From NCBI GenBank assembly GCA_020437105.1, contig JAGQWR010000062.1, positions 1 to 54,387 of the forward strand: 54,387 nt of DNA. Direction: 5' to 3'. Origin of the DNA: Saprospiraceae bacterium (lineage in GTDB: Bacteria > Bacteroidota > Bacteroidia > Chitinophagales > Saprospiraceae). Position numbers and translations under genes: made by a program. Below, piece by piece: positions 8,853-17,831 of this stretch. Below the pieces are notes generated by a model. That model saw only the letters and a program-made list of their open reading frames with translations, was not told the DNA's origin and did not search any database. Position 1 is the first letter of the stretch; each line of letters begins with the position of its first letter.

Positions 8853-9922
8853 GAGAATGCCGGATACTGGGTATGATGTCCGGCAGCTCGCTGGATGGAG
8901 TTGACTTGGCGCTGTGCCAGTTCCGGCTTTCTGATGGTCCTGATTTGCAGATTGATTCCTGGGATTTTGAATCGCTGGCCTCTTATTCCTATAGCGAATC
9001 CTGGCAGCAGATTTTAATGCATGCTGCCCAAAAATCACTCTCCCAATTATTGCAGACAGACGGTCTGCTGGGACAGCTTTATGGCGATATGGCCAACACT
9101 TTTTTACAGGATATTAAAGGCCCCATCGATGCCGTCGCCCTGCATGGCCATACTGTAATACACCAACCCGAATCAGGATGTAGTTTACAATTAGGCGCCG
9201 GAGCCAGCTTGGCACAAATCAGTCAACGCCCCGCGATCACACAGTTTCGGGATGCCGACATCCTGGCAGGAGGCCAGGGGGCACCACTCGCACCGCTCGC
9301 AGACCAATTACTCTTTCCCGGTTATAGCGCCTATTTAAATATTGGCGGAATATCTAATTGTTACCTCCCCAAATCGCAAGAGGCGTTTGATACAGGTGGG
9401 GCAAACCAATTGCTCAATAACCTTGCTCAACAATTGGGCAGACCTTACGATGATGGTGGCCAAATAGCTGCCAGCGGAAAAGTACTTCCAGACCTGTTGC
9501 TATTATTAGAAAAGCTGCCCTACTTTCAACAAAAACCACCCAAATCGCTCTCCAACCAGTGGGTACAGGAAGCTGTTTGGCCCCTCATTCATCAATTTCA
9601 AGGCAGCATTCCGGATAAACTGCACACCACCAGCCAGCACATAGCCTGGCATATAGCAGAAAGTCTGAAGCAGGAGTCTGAACCCATCCTCGTTTCCGGC
9701 GGGGGCGCCCGAAACCATTTTTTGATACAACTGATTCGCGAGCGCCTGGGCGATGTGCTCTTTCTGCCAAGCTCCGATATTATAGATTTTAAAGAAGCCG
9801 CGCTGGTCGCCCTGCTCGGTTTGCACCGCCTGTTGAATATACCTGCTCCCCTGAAAGATTTGACCGGTGCCCGATCTAATGCTGTGCCCGGAGCTTTGTA
9901 TCTTCCGACTTCAAAATGTTGA
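8849..9922 (+). CDS. anmK: Anhydro-N-acetylmuramic acid kinase
   Basis: A 357-residue cytosolic kinase that opens and phosphorylates 1,6-anhydro-MurNAc to MurNAc-6-phosphate during peptidoglycan recycling. Signatures: 'GMMSGSSLDGVDLAL' (ATP phosphate loop), 'ALHGHTVIHQP', 'YLNIGGISN', 'AFDTGGANQLLN' (catalytic Asp in DTG) and 'VSGGGARNHFLI' near the C-terminus. Length is typical. It overlaps the cytochrome gene by 4 nt and is followed after 10 nt by a dehydrogenase gene. A fused kinase-RapZ protein at 16.3-17.8 kb may belong to the same amino-sugar theme. Confidence 0.93.
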   Translation: MRECRILGMMSGSSLDGVDLALCQFRLSDGPDLQIDSWDFESLASYSYSESWQQILMHAAQKSLSQLLQTDGLLGQLYGDMANTFLQDIKGPIDAVALHGHTVIHQPESGCSLQLGAGASLAQISQRPAITQFRDADILAGGQGAPLAPLADQLLFPGYSAYLNIGGISNCYLPKSQEAFDTGGANQLLNNLAQQLGRPYDDGGQIAASGKVLPDLLLLLEKLPYFQQKPPKSLSNQWVQEAVWPLIHQFQGSIPDKLHTTSQHIAWHIAESLKQESEPILVSGGGARNHFLIQLIRERLGDVLFLPSSDIIDFKEAALVALLGLHRLLNIPAPLKDLTGARSNAVPGALYLPTSKC

Positions 9923-9932
9923 ACAGCTACGC

Positions 9933-10970
9933 ATGATCCAAAAATCGGATAACATATTTGTCACCGGCGGTACAGGTTTTATCGGTTCTTATATACTCCG
10001 ATACCTGATTGATCGGGGTTATACCAATGTTTTTGCCTTACGGCGAAATGATAGCCGGATGGACCTGGTTCAGACAATTGAAGACAGGGTGCAGTGGATT
10101 ACAGGGGATATCTGCGATTATTTTACGCTGGAGGATGCTTTACAGGGAAAGGACTACATTATTCATGCAGCTGCACTGGTCTCTTTTCAGGCGGCTGATC
10201 AGGAGCGATTACATCAAATTAATGTAGAGGGTACTGCCAATCTGGTAAACCTGGCGGTGGATCTGGGTATTAAAAAATTGATACATATCAGCTCTATCGC
10301 AGCTATTGGCCGAAAGGAAGAAAGTAATATCATCGACGAAGATGTGGAATGGCAGCGCTCAAAACACAACTCCAACTATGCGGTGAGTAAATACCTGGCA
10401 GAGCTCGAAGTCTGGCGCGGTGTGTCTGAAGGACTTTCTGTCGCTATCCTCAACCCGGCAAATGTACTTGGTAGCGGATTTTGGGCAGAAGGCACTGCCC
10501 GCACCTTTTTACAAATCTGGAATGGATTTCCATTCTATACATCCGGTTTAACTGGTTATGTTGATGTGCGGGATGTAGCCCGATGTGCTGTGGACATGCT
10601 CCATTCAGCAATACAAAATGAGCGCTTTATTCTCAGCGAATCGGATTACACCTATCAGGAAATCTTCCGGATGATCGCAGAAAATCTAAACAGAAAAACA
10701 CCGGCCACCAAAGTGCGCCACTGGATGGTTCCCTTTGCCCGAATGATGGATTTACTAAAAAGCAGGATCAGTGGTCGGCGCCCCTTCCTCTCCCGGGAAA
10801 TTACCCGCAACGCCTTCCAGGAATGGAAATACGACAGCCAACGCTCTCGCGAAAAACTCCTGCTTGAGTACATCCCAATCGAACAAACAATTCGGGAAAC
10901 CGCACAGCAGTTTATTCAGGCTCAAAAAAACAACCTCGCCCCCGCTGTATTACCCCTTTCAAAAAAATAA
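9933..10970 (+). CDS. NAD(P)-dependent epimerase/dehydratase (extended SDR)
   Basis: A 345-residue Rossmann-fold oxidoreductase. The N-terminal nucleotide-binding motif is 'VTGGTGFIGSYILRYL', followed by 'GDICDYFTLEDAL' and 'IIHAAALVSF', and the catalytic Tyr-x3-Lys is in 'NYAVSKYLAELEVWRG'. This arrangement resembles dihydroflavonol-reductase-like extended SDRs, which act on varied sugars, sterols or ketones; the substrate cannot be read. ATG at 9933, 10 nt after the anmK stop, starts directly before the Rossmann motif and is preferred over an upstream start inside anmK. Probably the third gene of the cytochrome-anmK operon. Confidence 0.85.
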   Translation: MIQKSDNIFVTGGTGFIGSYILRYLIDRGYTNVFALRRNDSRMDLVQTIEDRVQWITGDICDYFTLEDALQGKDYIIHAAALVSFQAADQERLHQINVEGTANLVNLAVDLGIKKLIHISSIAAIGRKEESNIIDEDVEWQRSKHNSNYAVSKYLAELEVWRGVSEGLSVAILNPANVLGSGFWAEGTARTFLQIWNGFPFYTSGLTGYVDVRDVARCAVDMLHSAIQNERFILSESDYTYQEIFRMIAENLNRKTPATKVRHWMVPFARMMDLLKSRISGRRPFLSREITRNAFQEWKYDSQRSREKLLLEYIPIEQTIRETAQQFIQAQKNNLAPAVLPLSKK

Positions 10971-11142
10971 TTCATACTCCCCTCGATCCCCTTCCTGATA
11001 AATTTGTGCTTTTGTAATATTTTCCTAATTTGATTGCTCTAATCTTTTGGTCTTCCATATATTCTTTGGAGATCAGGTGCATAGTCAAATTGGTCAGGTA
11101 TTTTGGAGACCCAGTATTTCTTAACCATAAGCGACACGATTT

Positions 11143-13269
11143 ATGATCTACGAAACCAAAAACATCCGGAACGTGGCTCTGTTGGGCCATCCTGGCTCCG
11201 GCAAGACAACCTTTGCAGAAACGATGTTGTTCGAAGCCGGAGCCATAAGCAGAAGAGGAAAAGTTGAAGACAAATCAACTGTTTCCGATTATACCAACAT
11301 TGAGCAAGACAGAGGGAATTCGCTATTTAGTACCCCGATGCATGCCCACTGGAAAGACTCCAAGATCAACATTCTGGATACACCCGGTTTCGATGATTTT
11401 ATCGGAGAAGTGGTTTCCTCGCTCAAAGTAGCCGACACATCCATCATGCTGCTTAATGCAAAAAGCGGTGTGGAAGTTGGTACCGAATTGGTTTGGGAAT
11501 ATATTGAACAATATCAATCACCAGCTATGTTTGTGGTCAATCAAATTGACCATGAAAAAGCGGATTTTGATTCAACGCTCGATCAAGCTATCAATCGCTT
11601 CGGACCAAAAGTCATTCCGTTTCAATATCCGCTTGAAGCGGGATCTAATTTCAACACGATCGTGGACGCGCTCCGCATGACACTCTACGTTTTTTCTAAT
11701 GATGGCGGAAAACCGGAGAAAAAGCCAATCCCCGATTCTGAAATGGCACGGGCACAGGAATTGCACAATGCAATTGTCGAAGCTGCCGCTGAAAATGATG
11801 AAGGGCTGATGGAAAAGTTTTTTGATGCCGGCACTCTGACGGAAGCAGAATTAGCCAAAGGACTTCGAATCGCAATCGCCAAACAGGAACTATTCCCACT
11901 CTTTATTTGCTCTTCCACTCAAAATATGGGTAGCGGACGCATCATGGGTTTCATCAATGATGTCTGTCCCTCTCCGGCTGATTGTCCGGATGCCGAATTG
12001 GAAGATGGCAGCAAACTTGCCTGTGATTCTTCAGCAGAGACGACCGTATTTATTTTCAAAACAATCTCTGAGCCACGCGTTGGCAATGTCTCCTACTTCA
12101 AGGTTTATTCCGGTGCGCTAAAAGCCGGTGATGAGCTTTATAATGATACAACGCGCAATGCCGAACGTTTCGGACAACTTTTCGAGGCAAATGGGAAACA
12201 CCGGGACTCTGTAACCGAACTTCGGGCAGGAGATATTGGGGTCACTGTAAAACTGAAGGATTCGCATAGCAACCAAACCTTAAATGCAAAGGGCGTGCAT
12301 CGGCAAATAAAAGCCATTGTTTTTCCGGAGCCACGCATTCGGGTTGCTGTTAATCCGCCAAGCAAAAATGATATGGAGAAACTGATGAAAGCGCTCCATA
12401 CAATCGAAGAAGAAGATCCCACCATCATCGTAGAACAGTCAAAAACACTTAACCAAACGATTCTTCATGGCCAGGGGCAATTGCACATCGACCTGATCAA
12501 ATACCGAATTGAAAAAGTCAACGGGGTTAATATGGAATTTGTTAAACCAAAAATTCCATATCGCGAAACCATTACCCAAGAAGCAAACGGAGAGTACCGA
12601 CATAAAAAACAAACAGGCGGCGCCGGCCAGTTTGGAGAAGTTCATATGCGCATCGAACCTTACGTAGAAGGCATGCCTCCGCCACACGGATTGACGGTAC
12701 GAAATACAGACGAAGAGGATTTGCCCTGGGGTGGAAAACTGGTGATGCTCTGGTGTATAGTGGGAGGTTCTATTGACTCTAAATATAGCAACGCAATCAA
12801 GAAAGGTATTCTACAGCGTATGGAACAAGGGCCCTTGACCGGTTCATATTGCCAGGATATCCGCGTTTCAATTTATGACGGTAAAATGCACCCGGTCGAT
12901 AGCAATGATAACGCCTTTATGACCGCTGCAAAAAATGCCTTTAAGCAAAACTTCATCCAGGCTAAACCACAATTAATGGAACCCATTTACCATCTGGAGA
13001 TTCTTTGCTCCGGCGATGTGATGGGTGATGTAATGGGTGATTTACAAACCCGAAGGGCTATTATTGTAGGAATGGGAAGTGAAGGCCATTACCAAAAAGT
13101 AGAGGCCAATGTTCCTTTGGCTGAATTGTACAAATACTCTTCTACGCTACGCTCGCTTACGCAGGGACGGGCCAAGTTCAAAAGGAGGTTTAAAGAGTAT
13201 GCGGCAGTGCCAGGCGATATTCAACAAACCCTCATTAGCGAATACCAGGATGACACACATGAGGAATAA
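11143..13269 (+). CDS. Elongation factor G-like translational GTPase (EF-G paralogue)
   Basis: A 708-residue protein with all five EF-G domains. The G domain has P-loop 'GHPGSGKTT' (15-23), a switch I variant 'EQDRGNSLFS' (EF-G has ERGITI), 'DTPGFDDF', and 'NQID' at 133-136 where EF-G has NKxD. Domain IV retains 'KQTGGAGQFGEVHMRIEP', and domain V ends with 'SLTQGRAKFKRRFKEYAAVP'. This matches the divergent EF-G-like paralogues found beside the main fusA in many bacteria, whose role is not settled. ATG at 11143 immediately precedes the G domain. It is flanked by a bidirectional terminator. Confidence 0.85.
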   Translation: MIYETKNIRNVALLGHPGSGKTTFAETMLFEAGAISRRGKVEDKSTVSDYTNIEQDRGNSLFSTPMHAHWKDSKINILDTPGFDDFIGEVVSSLKVADTSIMLLNAKSGVEVGTELVWEYIEQYQSPAMFVVNQIDHEKADFDSTLDQAINRFGPKVIPFQYPLEAGSNFNTIVDALRMTLYVFSNDGGKPEKKPIPDSEMARAQELHNAIVEAAAENDEGLMEKFFDAGTLTEAELAKGLRIAIAKQELFPLFICSSTQNMGSGRIMGFINDVCPSPADCPDAELEDGSKLACDSSAETTVFIFKTISEPRVGNVSYFKVYSGALKAGDELYNDTTRNAERFGQLFEANGKHRDSVTELRAGDIGVTVKLKDSHSNQTLNAKGVHRQIKAIVFPEPRIRVAVNPPSKNDMEKLMKALHTIEEEDPTIIVEQSKTLNQTILHGQGQLHIDLIKYRIEKVNGVNMEFVKPKIPYRETITQEANGEYRHKKQTGGAGQFGEVHMRIEPYVEGMPPPHGLTVRNTDEEDLPWGGKLVMLWCIVGGSIDSKYSNAIKKGILQRMEQGPLTGSYCQDIRVSIYDGKMHPVDSNDNAFMTAAKNAFKQNFIQAKPQLMEPIYHLEILCSGDVMGDVMGDLQTRRAIIVGMGSEGHYQKVEANVPLAELYKYSSTLRSLTQGRAKFKRRFKEYAAVPGDIQQTLISEYQDDTHEE

Positions 13270-13303
13270 AAAAAAGGCTTCCGGGAAACCGGGAGCCTTT
13301 TTC
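13267..13303. terminator. Bidirectional intrinsic terminator
   Basis: AAAAAGGCTTCCGG-GAAA-CCGGGAGCCTTTTT with one G-T wobble, between the convergent EF-G-like gene and the flavin monooxygenase gene. T-runs occur on both strands. Confidence 0.85.
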
Positions 13304-13306
13304 ATT

Positions 13307-14482
13307 TTAATCCGAAACCTGACGTTCTTTTTCCGGATGCACGTACCAATTAAACTTATCCTTTTTTTGGATCATGTGCGCAACGACTCGCCTGGAATCC
13401 CGATAAATACTTTCTAATAATCCGCTGGAATAGGCATCAAATCCGACAAAATATAAATCGCTGTGCGAATCTTCTGCAATAGGCCCTTTTGGATGCCCGT
13501 GTTCATTGAGCAGGGATTCTGAATTTTCGATAAAGTCAGAGACCGCCGTGTGGTAGCCCGTTGCCAAAACCAGATGATCATAAGATTCCTGACGACCGTC
13601 AGTAAAACAGACCTCTTTGGCTGTCAGCTGACTGATTCCGGGCCGCACTTGTAGCTGCCCCGAACGAATTTTGGCCACCGTTCCAATATCCAGCACAGGC
13701 GTTTTCGCTAATACACGCAGTTGTTTTCTCGGAGAAATGGCCGGACGTTCAATGCCAAATGCCGACAAATCACCAATACTCAGTCGCTGTACCATGCTAC
13801 CAATCCAATCTGCGATCGGGTTGGGCAGTTTATCAATCATTTTTGCAGTAACCTGAGTCGGGCGACCGCGTAAATCCCGTGGCACTATATTTATTGGACC
13901 CCGCAAGGAAATTGAAGTGTCCACCCCTTTTTCAACCAGATCCAAAGCAATCTCGGCACCCGAGTTACCCATGCCTACCACAAGAACCCGACTACCGGCA
14001 AAGGGCTCCGGGTTTTTGTAGTCCCGGCTATGCCGGATACTCCCTTTGAAAGAATGTTGTCCCGGAAATTCCGGCACATTGGGAATCCGGTTAAAGCCGG
14101 TACACACTACGACAGCATCAGCTTCATAAGAATTGCCTGCCTGAGTTTGGCAAAGCCAGGCATCGCCTTTATATTCTACTTTTATGACCTCTTCCCCAAA
14201 TATCGGTTGGATATCAAAGCGTCGGGCGTACTCCTGATAATAGGAAACCAAATCTGCTCTGGGCACATACAGGGGCAAGTTATCCGGAAGCGGATAATGC
14301 GGCAAGCCCGAAAAACGCTTAATAGTGTGTAAATGTAAACGGTCATAATGCCGTTCCCAGGAATCTGCTAAGCGATCGCTACGCTCCAGGATTTTATATT
14401 CAATTCCCAGATCGTGCAGCCTGCCCGCTGTAGCCAGTCCCGCAGGACCAGCGCCTATAATCAATACCGGAGTTTTCACCAT
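13307..14482 (-). CDS. Flavin-containing monooxygenase-like oxidoreductase
   Basis: A 391-residue FAD/NADPH enzyme of the class B monooxygenase type (YUCCA/CzcO-like). The N-terminal FAD site is 'VLIIGAGPAGLATAGRL', then the FMO fingerprint 'FKGSIRHSRDYKN' (F-x-G-x3-H-x3-Y), the NADPH site 'VLVVGMGNSGAEIALDL', and the late 'LVLATGYHT' motif. Such enzymes oxygenate soft nucleophiles or ketones, or make indole-3-acetate in plants; the substrate cannot be inferred here. It reads away from ettA on the same strand after a 48-nt gap, so it may be cotranscribed with it. Confidence 0.85.
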   Translation of the reverse strand: MVKTPVLIIGAGPAGLATAGRLHDLGIEYKILERSDRLADSWERHYDRLHLHTIKRFSGLPHYPLPDNLPLYVPRADLVSYYQEYARRFDIQPIFGEEVIKVEYKGDAWLCQTQAGNSYEADAVVVCTGFNRIPNVPEFPGQHSFKGSIRHSRDYKNPEPFAGSRVLVVGMGNSGAEIALDLVEKGVDTSISLRGPINIVPRDLRGRPTQVTAKMIDKLPNPIADWIGSMVQRLSIGDLSAFGIERPAISPRKQLRVLAKTPVLDIGTVAKIRSGQLQVRPGISQLTAKEVCFTDGRQESYDHLVLATGYHTAVSDFIENSESLLNEHGHPKGPIAEDSHSDLYFVGFDAYSSGLLESIYRDSRRVVAHMIQKKDKFNWYVHPEKERQVSD

Positions 14483-14530
14483 TCGTTAAAAATAAGGAAG
14501 AAAAACGAATGCCCGAAAACCAGCCAGCCT

Positions 14531-16204
14531 CTAAGCAAAAGTATTTTTAAACTTCGGCCGCTTTGGCGTAATATCTCCCAGTCGTTCTAATTTTGCCGCT
14601 TCAAATGCAGAGAAGTTTCCTTCGAAGAAAACCACCTCTCCTTCGTCCTCAAAAGACAGAATATGAGTTGCCAGGCGATCCATAAACCATCGATCGTGAG
14701 AAATAAGCAAGACACAACCTGCATAATTATCCAGCGCTTCTTCCAGGGCACGCAGGGTGTTCACGTCAATATCATTCGTCGGCTCATCGAGCAGGATAAC
14801 ATTGCCCCCTTCTTTCAGAGTCATTGCCAAATGCACCCGATTGCGCTCTCCTCCTGATAATACGCCCACTTTTTTCTGCTGATCACTGCCACTAAAATTG
14901 AAGCGACTGATATAAGCACGACTATTAATAGACATATTGCCAATCTGCAGAAAATCGTGATCCTGGGAAATAACCTGATAGACACTCTTGTCCGGCACCA
15001 GATCTTCATGTGTTTGATCCACATAGGCCAGTTGCACTGTATCTCCGATAGTGACCGTACCCTTATCCGGTTTTTCCCGACCCATGAGAATTTTAAAGAG
15101 TGTACTCTTTCCAACGCCATTGGCGCCAATAATGCCGACAATGGCGTTTTTAGGTATGGAGAAATTCAGGTTATCAAACAATACACGGTCGCCAAATGCT
15201 TTGCTGAGTCCATTTACCTCAATAACCGTATCTCCCAAACGAGGTCCCTCCGGAATAAAGAGTTGTAATCGTTGCTCCTTATCTTTGGATTCTTCATCAC
15301 GCAATTTTTCATAGGCACTCAAACGCGCTTTTCCTTTAGCTTGCTTGGCTTTGGGGGTCATGCGCACCCATTCCAATTCACGCTCCAGCGTTTTTTGCCG
15401 GCGATTATCCTGACGCTCCTCCTGCTCTAATCTCTTCGCTTTTTGTTCCAGCCAGGAAGAATAATTCCCTTGCCAGGGAATGCCTTCCCCCCGATCCAGC
15501 TCCAGTATCCAGCCAGCTACATTATCCAGGAAGTAACGGTCGTGCGTTACTGCAATAACGGTTCCGGGAAAATGTTGAAGAAACTGCTCCAGCCAATGCA
15601 CACTTTCCGCATCCAGGTGGTTGGTTGGCTCATCGAGCAGGAGAATATCCGGGGCGCTCAGCAATAATCGGCATAGAGCGACCCGACGGCGTTCACCTCC
15701 GGAGAGTACTTTTACAGATGCATCAGACGGCGGACAGCGCAGTGCGTCCATAGCCGTTTCGAGGCGGTTATCCAATTCCCAGGCCTGGGTTTGATCCAGT
15801 TTATCTGTCAACTCGCCCTGCTTCTCGATGAGCTTTGTCATCTCTTCATCGCTCATGGGTTCGCTAAACTTCAAATTGATGGCTTCATATTCTTTCAGCA
15901 AATCCACGATATGCTGTACACCTTCCTCTACTACTTCCCGCACGGTTTTAGATTCATCCAGCTGGGGTTCCTGTTCGAGGTAGCCGATTTTGAAATCGCT
16001 TTCAAATTCAATTTTGCCCTGATAGTTTTGATCGAGACCAGCAATAATTTTCAGGAGGGAAGATTTACCGGAACCGTTGAGTCCGAGTACACCAATTTTT
16101 GCCCCGTAGAAAAAAGAGAGGTATATATTTTTTAAAACCTGCTTGCTGGGCGGGAAGGTTTTATTCACCCCCTGCATGGAAAAAATTATCTTTTCGTTGG
16201 CCAT
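14531..16204 (-). CDS. ettA: Energy-dependent translational throttle protein EttA (ABC-F)
   Basis: A 557-residue ABC-F protein with two ATPase domains and no membrane segment; EttA binds the ribosomal E site and gates the first elongation step according to ATP/ADP ratio. The start 'MQGVNKTFPPSKQVLKNIYL' closely follows E. coli EttA. Walker A sites are 'GLNGSGKSS' and 'GANGVGKST', signature motifs 'LSGGERRRVALCRLL' and 'LSGGERNRVHLAM', and Walker B 'LLLDEPTNHLDA' and 'ILLDEPTNDIDV'. The linker 'QTLERELEWVR'-like arm and basic 'TPKAKQAKGKARLSAYEKL' segment are the P-site-tRNA interaction region. ATG at 16204 fits the family start. Confidence 0.94.
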   Translation of the reverse strand: MANEKIIFSMQGVNKTFPPSKQVLKNIYLSFFYGAKIGVLGLNGSGKSSLLKIIAGLDQNYQGKIEFESDFKIGYLEQEPQLDESKTVREVVEEGVQHIVDLLKEYEAINLKFSEPMSDEEMTKLIEKQGELTDKLDQTQAWELDNRLETAMDALRCPPSDASVKVLSGGERRRVALCRLLLSAPDILLLDEPTNHLDAESVHWLEQFLQHFPGTVIAVTHDRYFLDNVAGWILELDRGEGIPWQGNYSSWLEQKAKRLEQEERQDNRRQKTLERELEWVRMTPKAKQAKGKARLSAYEKLRDEESKDKEQRLQLFIPEGPRLGDTVIEVNGLSKAFGDRVLFDNLNFSIPKNAIVGIIGANGVGKSTLFKILMGREKPDKGTVTIGDTVQLAYVDQTHEDLVPDKSVYQVISQDHDFLQIGNMSINSRAYISRFNFSGSDQQKKVGVLSGGERNRVHLAMTLKEGGNVILLDEPTNDIDVNTLRALEEALDNYAGCVLLISHDRWFMDRLATHILSFEDEGEVVFFEGNFSAFEAAKLERLGDITPKRPKFKNTFA

Positions 16205-16340
16205 GTTTTTTAATTTGGAGTGTAAAAATAGAATTAAAATATGACTCAGTCTTAGCCATATCTTGGGATAAGCGATGGGATAAGTTCGAGCGTCGAAGCT
16301 TGAAGTGCTGGAGTGTACGACAACCTGCGACAGACTAAAA

Positions 16341-17759
16341 CTATTCCGGCCAATGTGCGCGTTCCCGATGCGTCAGGACAACCTCCACACCCGGTATCTG
16401 CCGTAAGTGGGCAGCCAGCCTTTCTGAAGAATAAACAGAGCGATGCTGTCCGCCGGTACAGCCAAAACTTACCTGTAGATTACTAAATCCCCGTTCCAGG
16501 TAATTGGATACAGCCCGATCCACAAGCGTAAACACTGGTTCCAGAAAGGTATCAATCTCACTTTCTTCCAGGAGAAATTGTTGAACAGACGGGTCCAAAC
16601 CGGTAAGCGATTTATAAGCATCAAAACGCCCGGGATTCAGAATGGACCGACAGTCAAAAATGAAGCCGCCTCCATTTCCGGAAGGGTCTGTTGGCAAGCC
16701 ACGCTTATACGAAAAACTGGTAATCCTAATTTTTAAGTCGTCGTTTTGCGCCATAGTTGAAATAGGATATTTGGGGTAAAGTTGATGTAATGCCATTTTT
16801 ATTTCATTCAGGGAAACCGGAAAATCAATATGTTGTAGGAGCCACTGAATATTTTGTAAGGCAAGCGGAATACTATCTATAAAATGCTGCTTCCGCTGCA
16901 CCAGGCCTCTGAAACCATAGGCGCCAAGTACCTGTAAATTGCGATGCAATACAAATCCGTAATAGGTGTCCCGAAAAGCAGCTTCATCAAGCTCGATATA
17001 TCTTTTAAGTTGTCCGATGTAATACTCCAGTAAGGCTGTTCTTGTGTCAGGCGGTATTTCAGCTTTTGCCTGCCATAATAATGAAGCCACATCATAGGCT
17101 ACCGGACCTTCTCTTCCTGCCTGAAAATCAATAAACCAGGGCTTCTCTTCCTGAAAAATAATATTCCGCGACTGACAATCACGCAGCATAAAATGCCAGG
17201 CCGGTGCTTCCATGAGCCAATCCAACAGGCTGTTAAATTCTACTTCCAAAGCCTGCTCATCAAAAGGAACCTCCTGCAGTTTCAGGAAAAAGTATTTGAA
17301 ATAATCTAAATCCCAGCGCATGGAATCCCGGTCAAAACGGCGGGCCGGGTAAGCATATTCATACGGAAAATCCTTTCCGCCAAGTACCTGAATGCGAGCC
17401 AATTCGGCTAAGACTAACTGATATTTTCCAAGGAGCAGCGGTTTGAAGGGAAGGTCCTGATAAAGTGCATAATCGCCCAAATCCTGCTGTAAGTAAGAGC
17501 TTTCATCTTCCGAAACGGCTAAGATTGTCGGCGTGGCCAGCTTGTTTTCCTGAAAATGACGGCTAAATGCTATGAAGGCCCGATTCTCCTGAATATCCGG
17601 ATTCCAGGTAGCAATCACCGTTTTGCCTGCTCCGCTAATCCGGAAATAGCGACGCGCCGAACCTGCTTGCGGCATGCGATTAACAGTTTCCGCTTCCGCA
17701 TGCGCCCAACTCTTGAAAAGCTGCTTTATTTGTTCTTCTATCTGGCGATCCAAAGACAT
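16341..17759 (-). CDS. Fused aminoglycoside-phosphotransferase-fold sugar kinase and RapZ C-terminal domain
   Basis: A 472-residue two-domain protein. Residues about 1-335 form an APH/AmgK-like kinase: nucleotide loop 'AGSARRYFRI', catalytic loop 'FMLRDCQSRNIIF' (Asp194, Asn199), and metal-binding 'WFIDFQ' (Asp211). AmgK-type kinases phosphorylate MurNAc/GlcNAc at C1 in cell-wall recycling. Residues about 343-472 match the RapZ C-terminal domain: 'SFSYKRGLPTD', 'FDCRSILNP', 'LTGLD', and 'SFGCTGGQHRSVYSSERLA' (432-450), the pocket that binds glucosamine-6-phosphate in E. coli RapZ. The RapZ N-terminal P-loop ATPase is absent. It lies downstream of adk and obg on the same strand. A sugar-kinase with a built-in amino-sugar sensor is an inference. 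Confidence 0.85.
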   Translation of the reverse strand: MSLDRQIEEQIKQLFKSWAHAEAETVNRMPQAGSARRYFRISGAGKTVIATWNPDIQENRAFIAFSRHFQENKLATPTILAVSEDESSYLQQDLGDYALYQDLPFKPLLLGKYQLVLAELARIQVLGGKDFPYEYAYPARRFDRDSMRWDLDYFKYFFLKLQEVPFDEQALEVEFNSLLDWLMEAPAWHFMLRDCQSRNIIFQEEKPWFIDFQAGREGPVAYDVASLLWQAKAEIPPDTRTALLEYYIGQLKRYIELDEAAFRDTYYGFVLHRNLQVLGAYGFRGLVQRKQHFIDSIPLALQNIQWLLQHIDFPVSLNEIKMALHQLYPKYPISTMAQNDDLKIRITSFSYKRGLPTDPSGNGGGFIFDCRSILNPGRFDAYKSLTGLDPSVQQFLLEESEIDTFLEPVFTLVDRAVSNYLERGFSNLQVSFGCTGGQHRSVYSSERLAAHLRQIPGVEVVLTHRERAHWPE

Positions 17760-17780
17760 TTCTTTCCGGGTTTAAATAAA

Positions 17781-17831
17781 CCCAAACCCAAACTCAAACT
17801 CCCCCGACAGCTATCGGGGCAAACTCAAACT
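17781..17831. repeat. Hexamer repeats (CCCAAA/CTCAAA) flanking an 18-nt palindrome
   Basis: Copies of CCCAAA and CTCAAA on both sides of CCCCGACAGCTATCGGGG (17802-17819), a near-perfect palindrome with one mismatched pair. Similar palindromes are scattered between genes in many Bacteroidota. It fills the gap between obg and the kinase-RapZ gene and reaches the obg stop codon. Low-complexity tandem sequence of this kind often varies in copy number. Confidence 0.6.
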
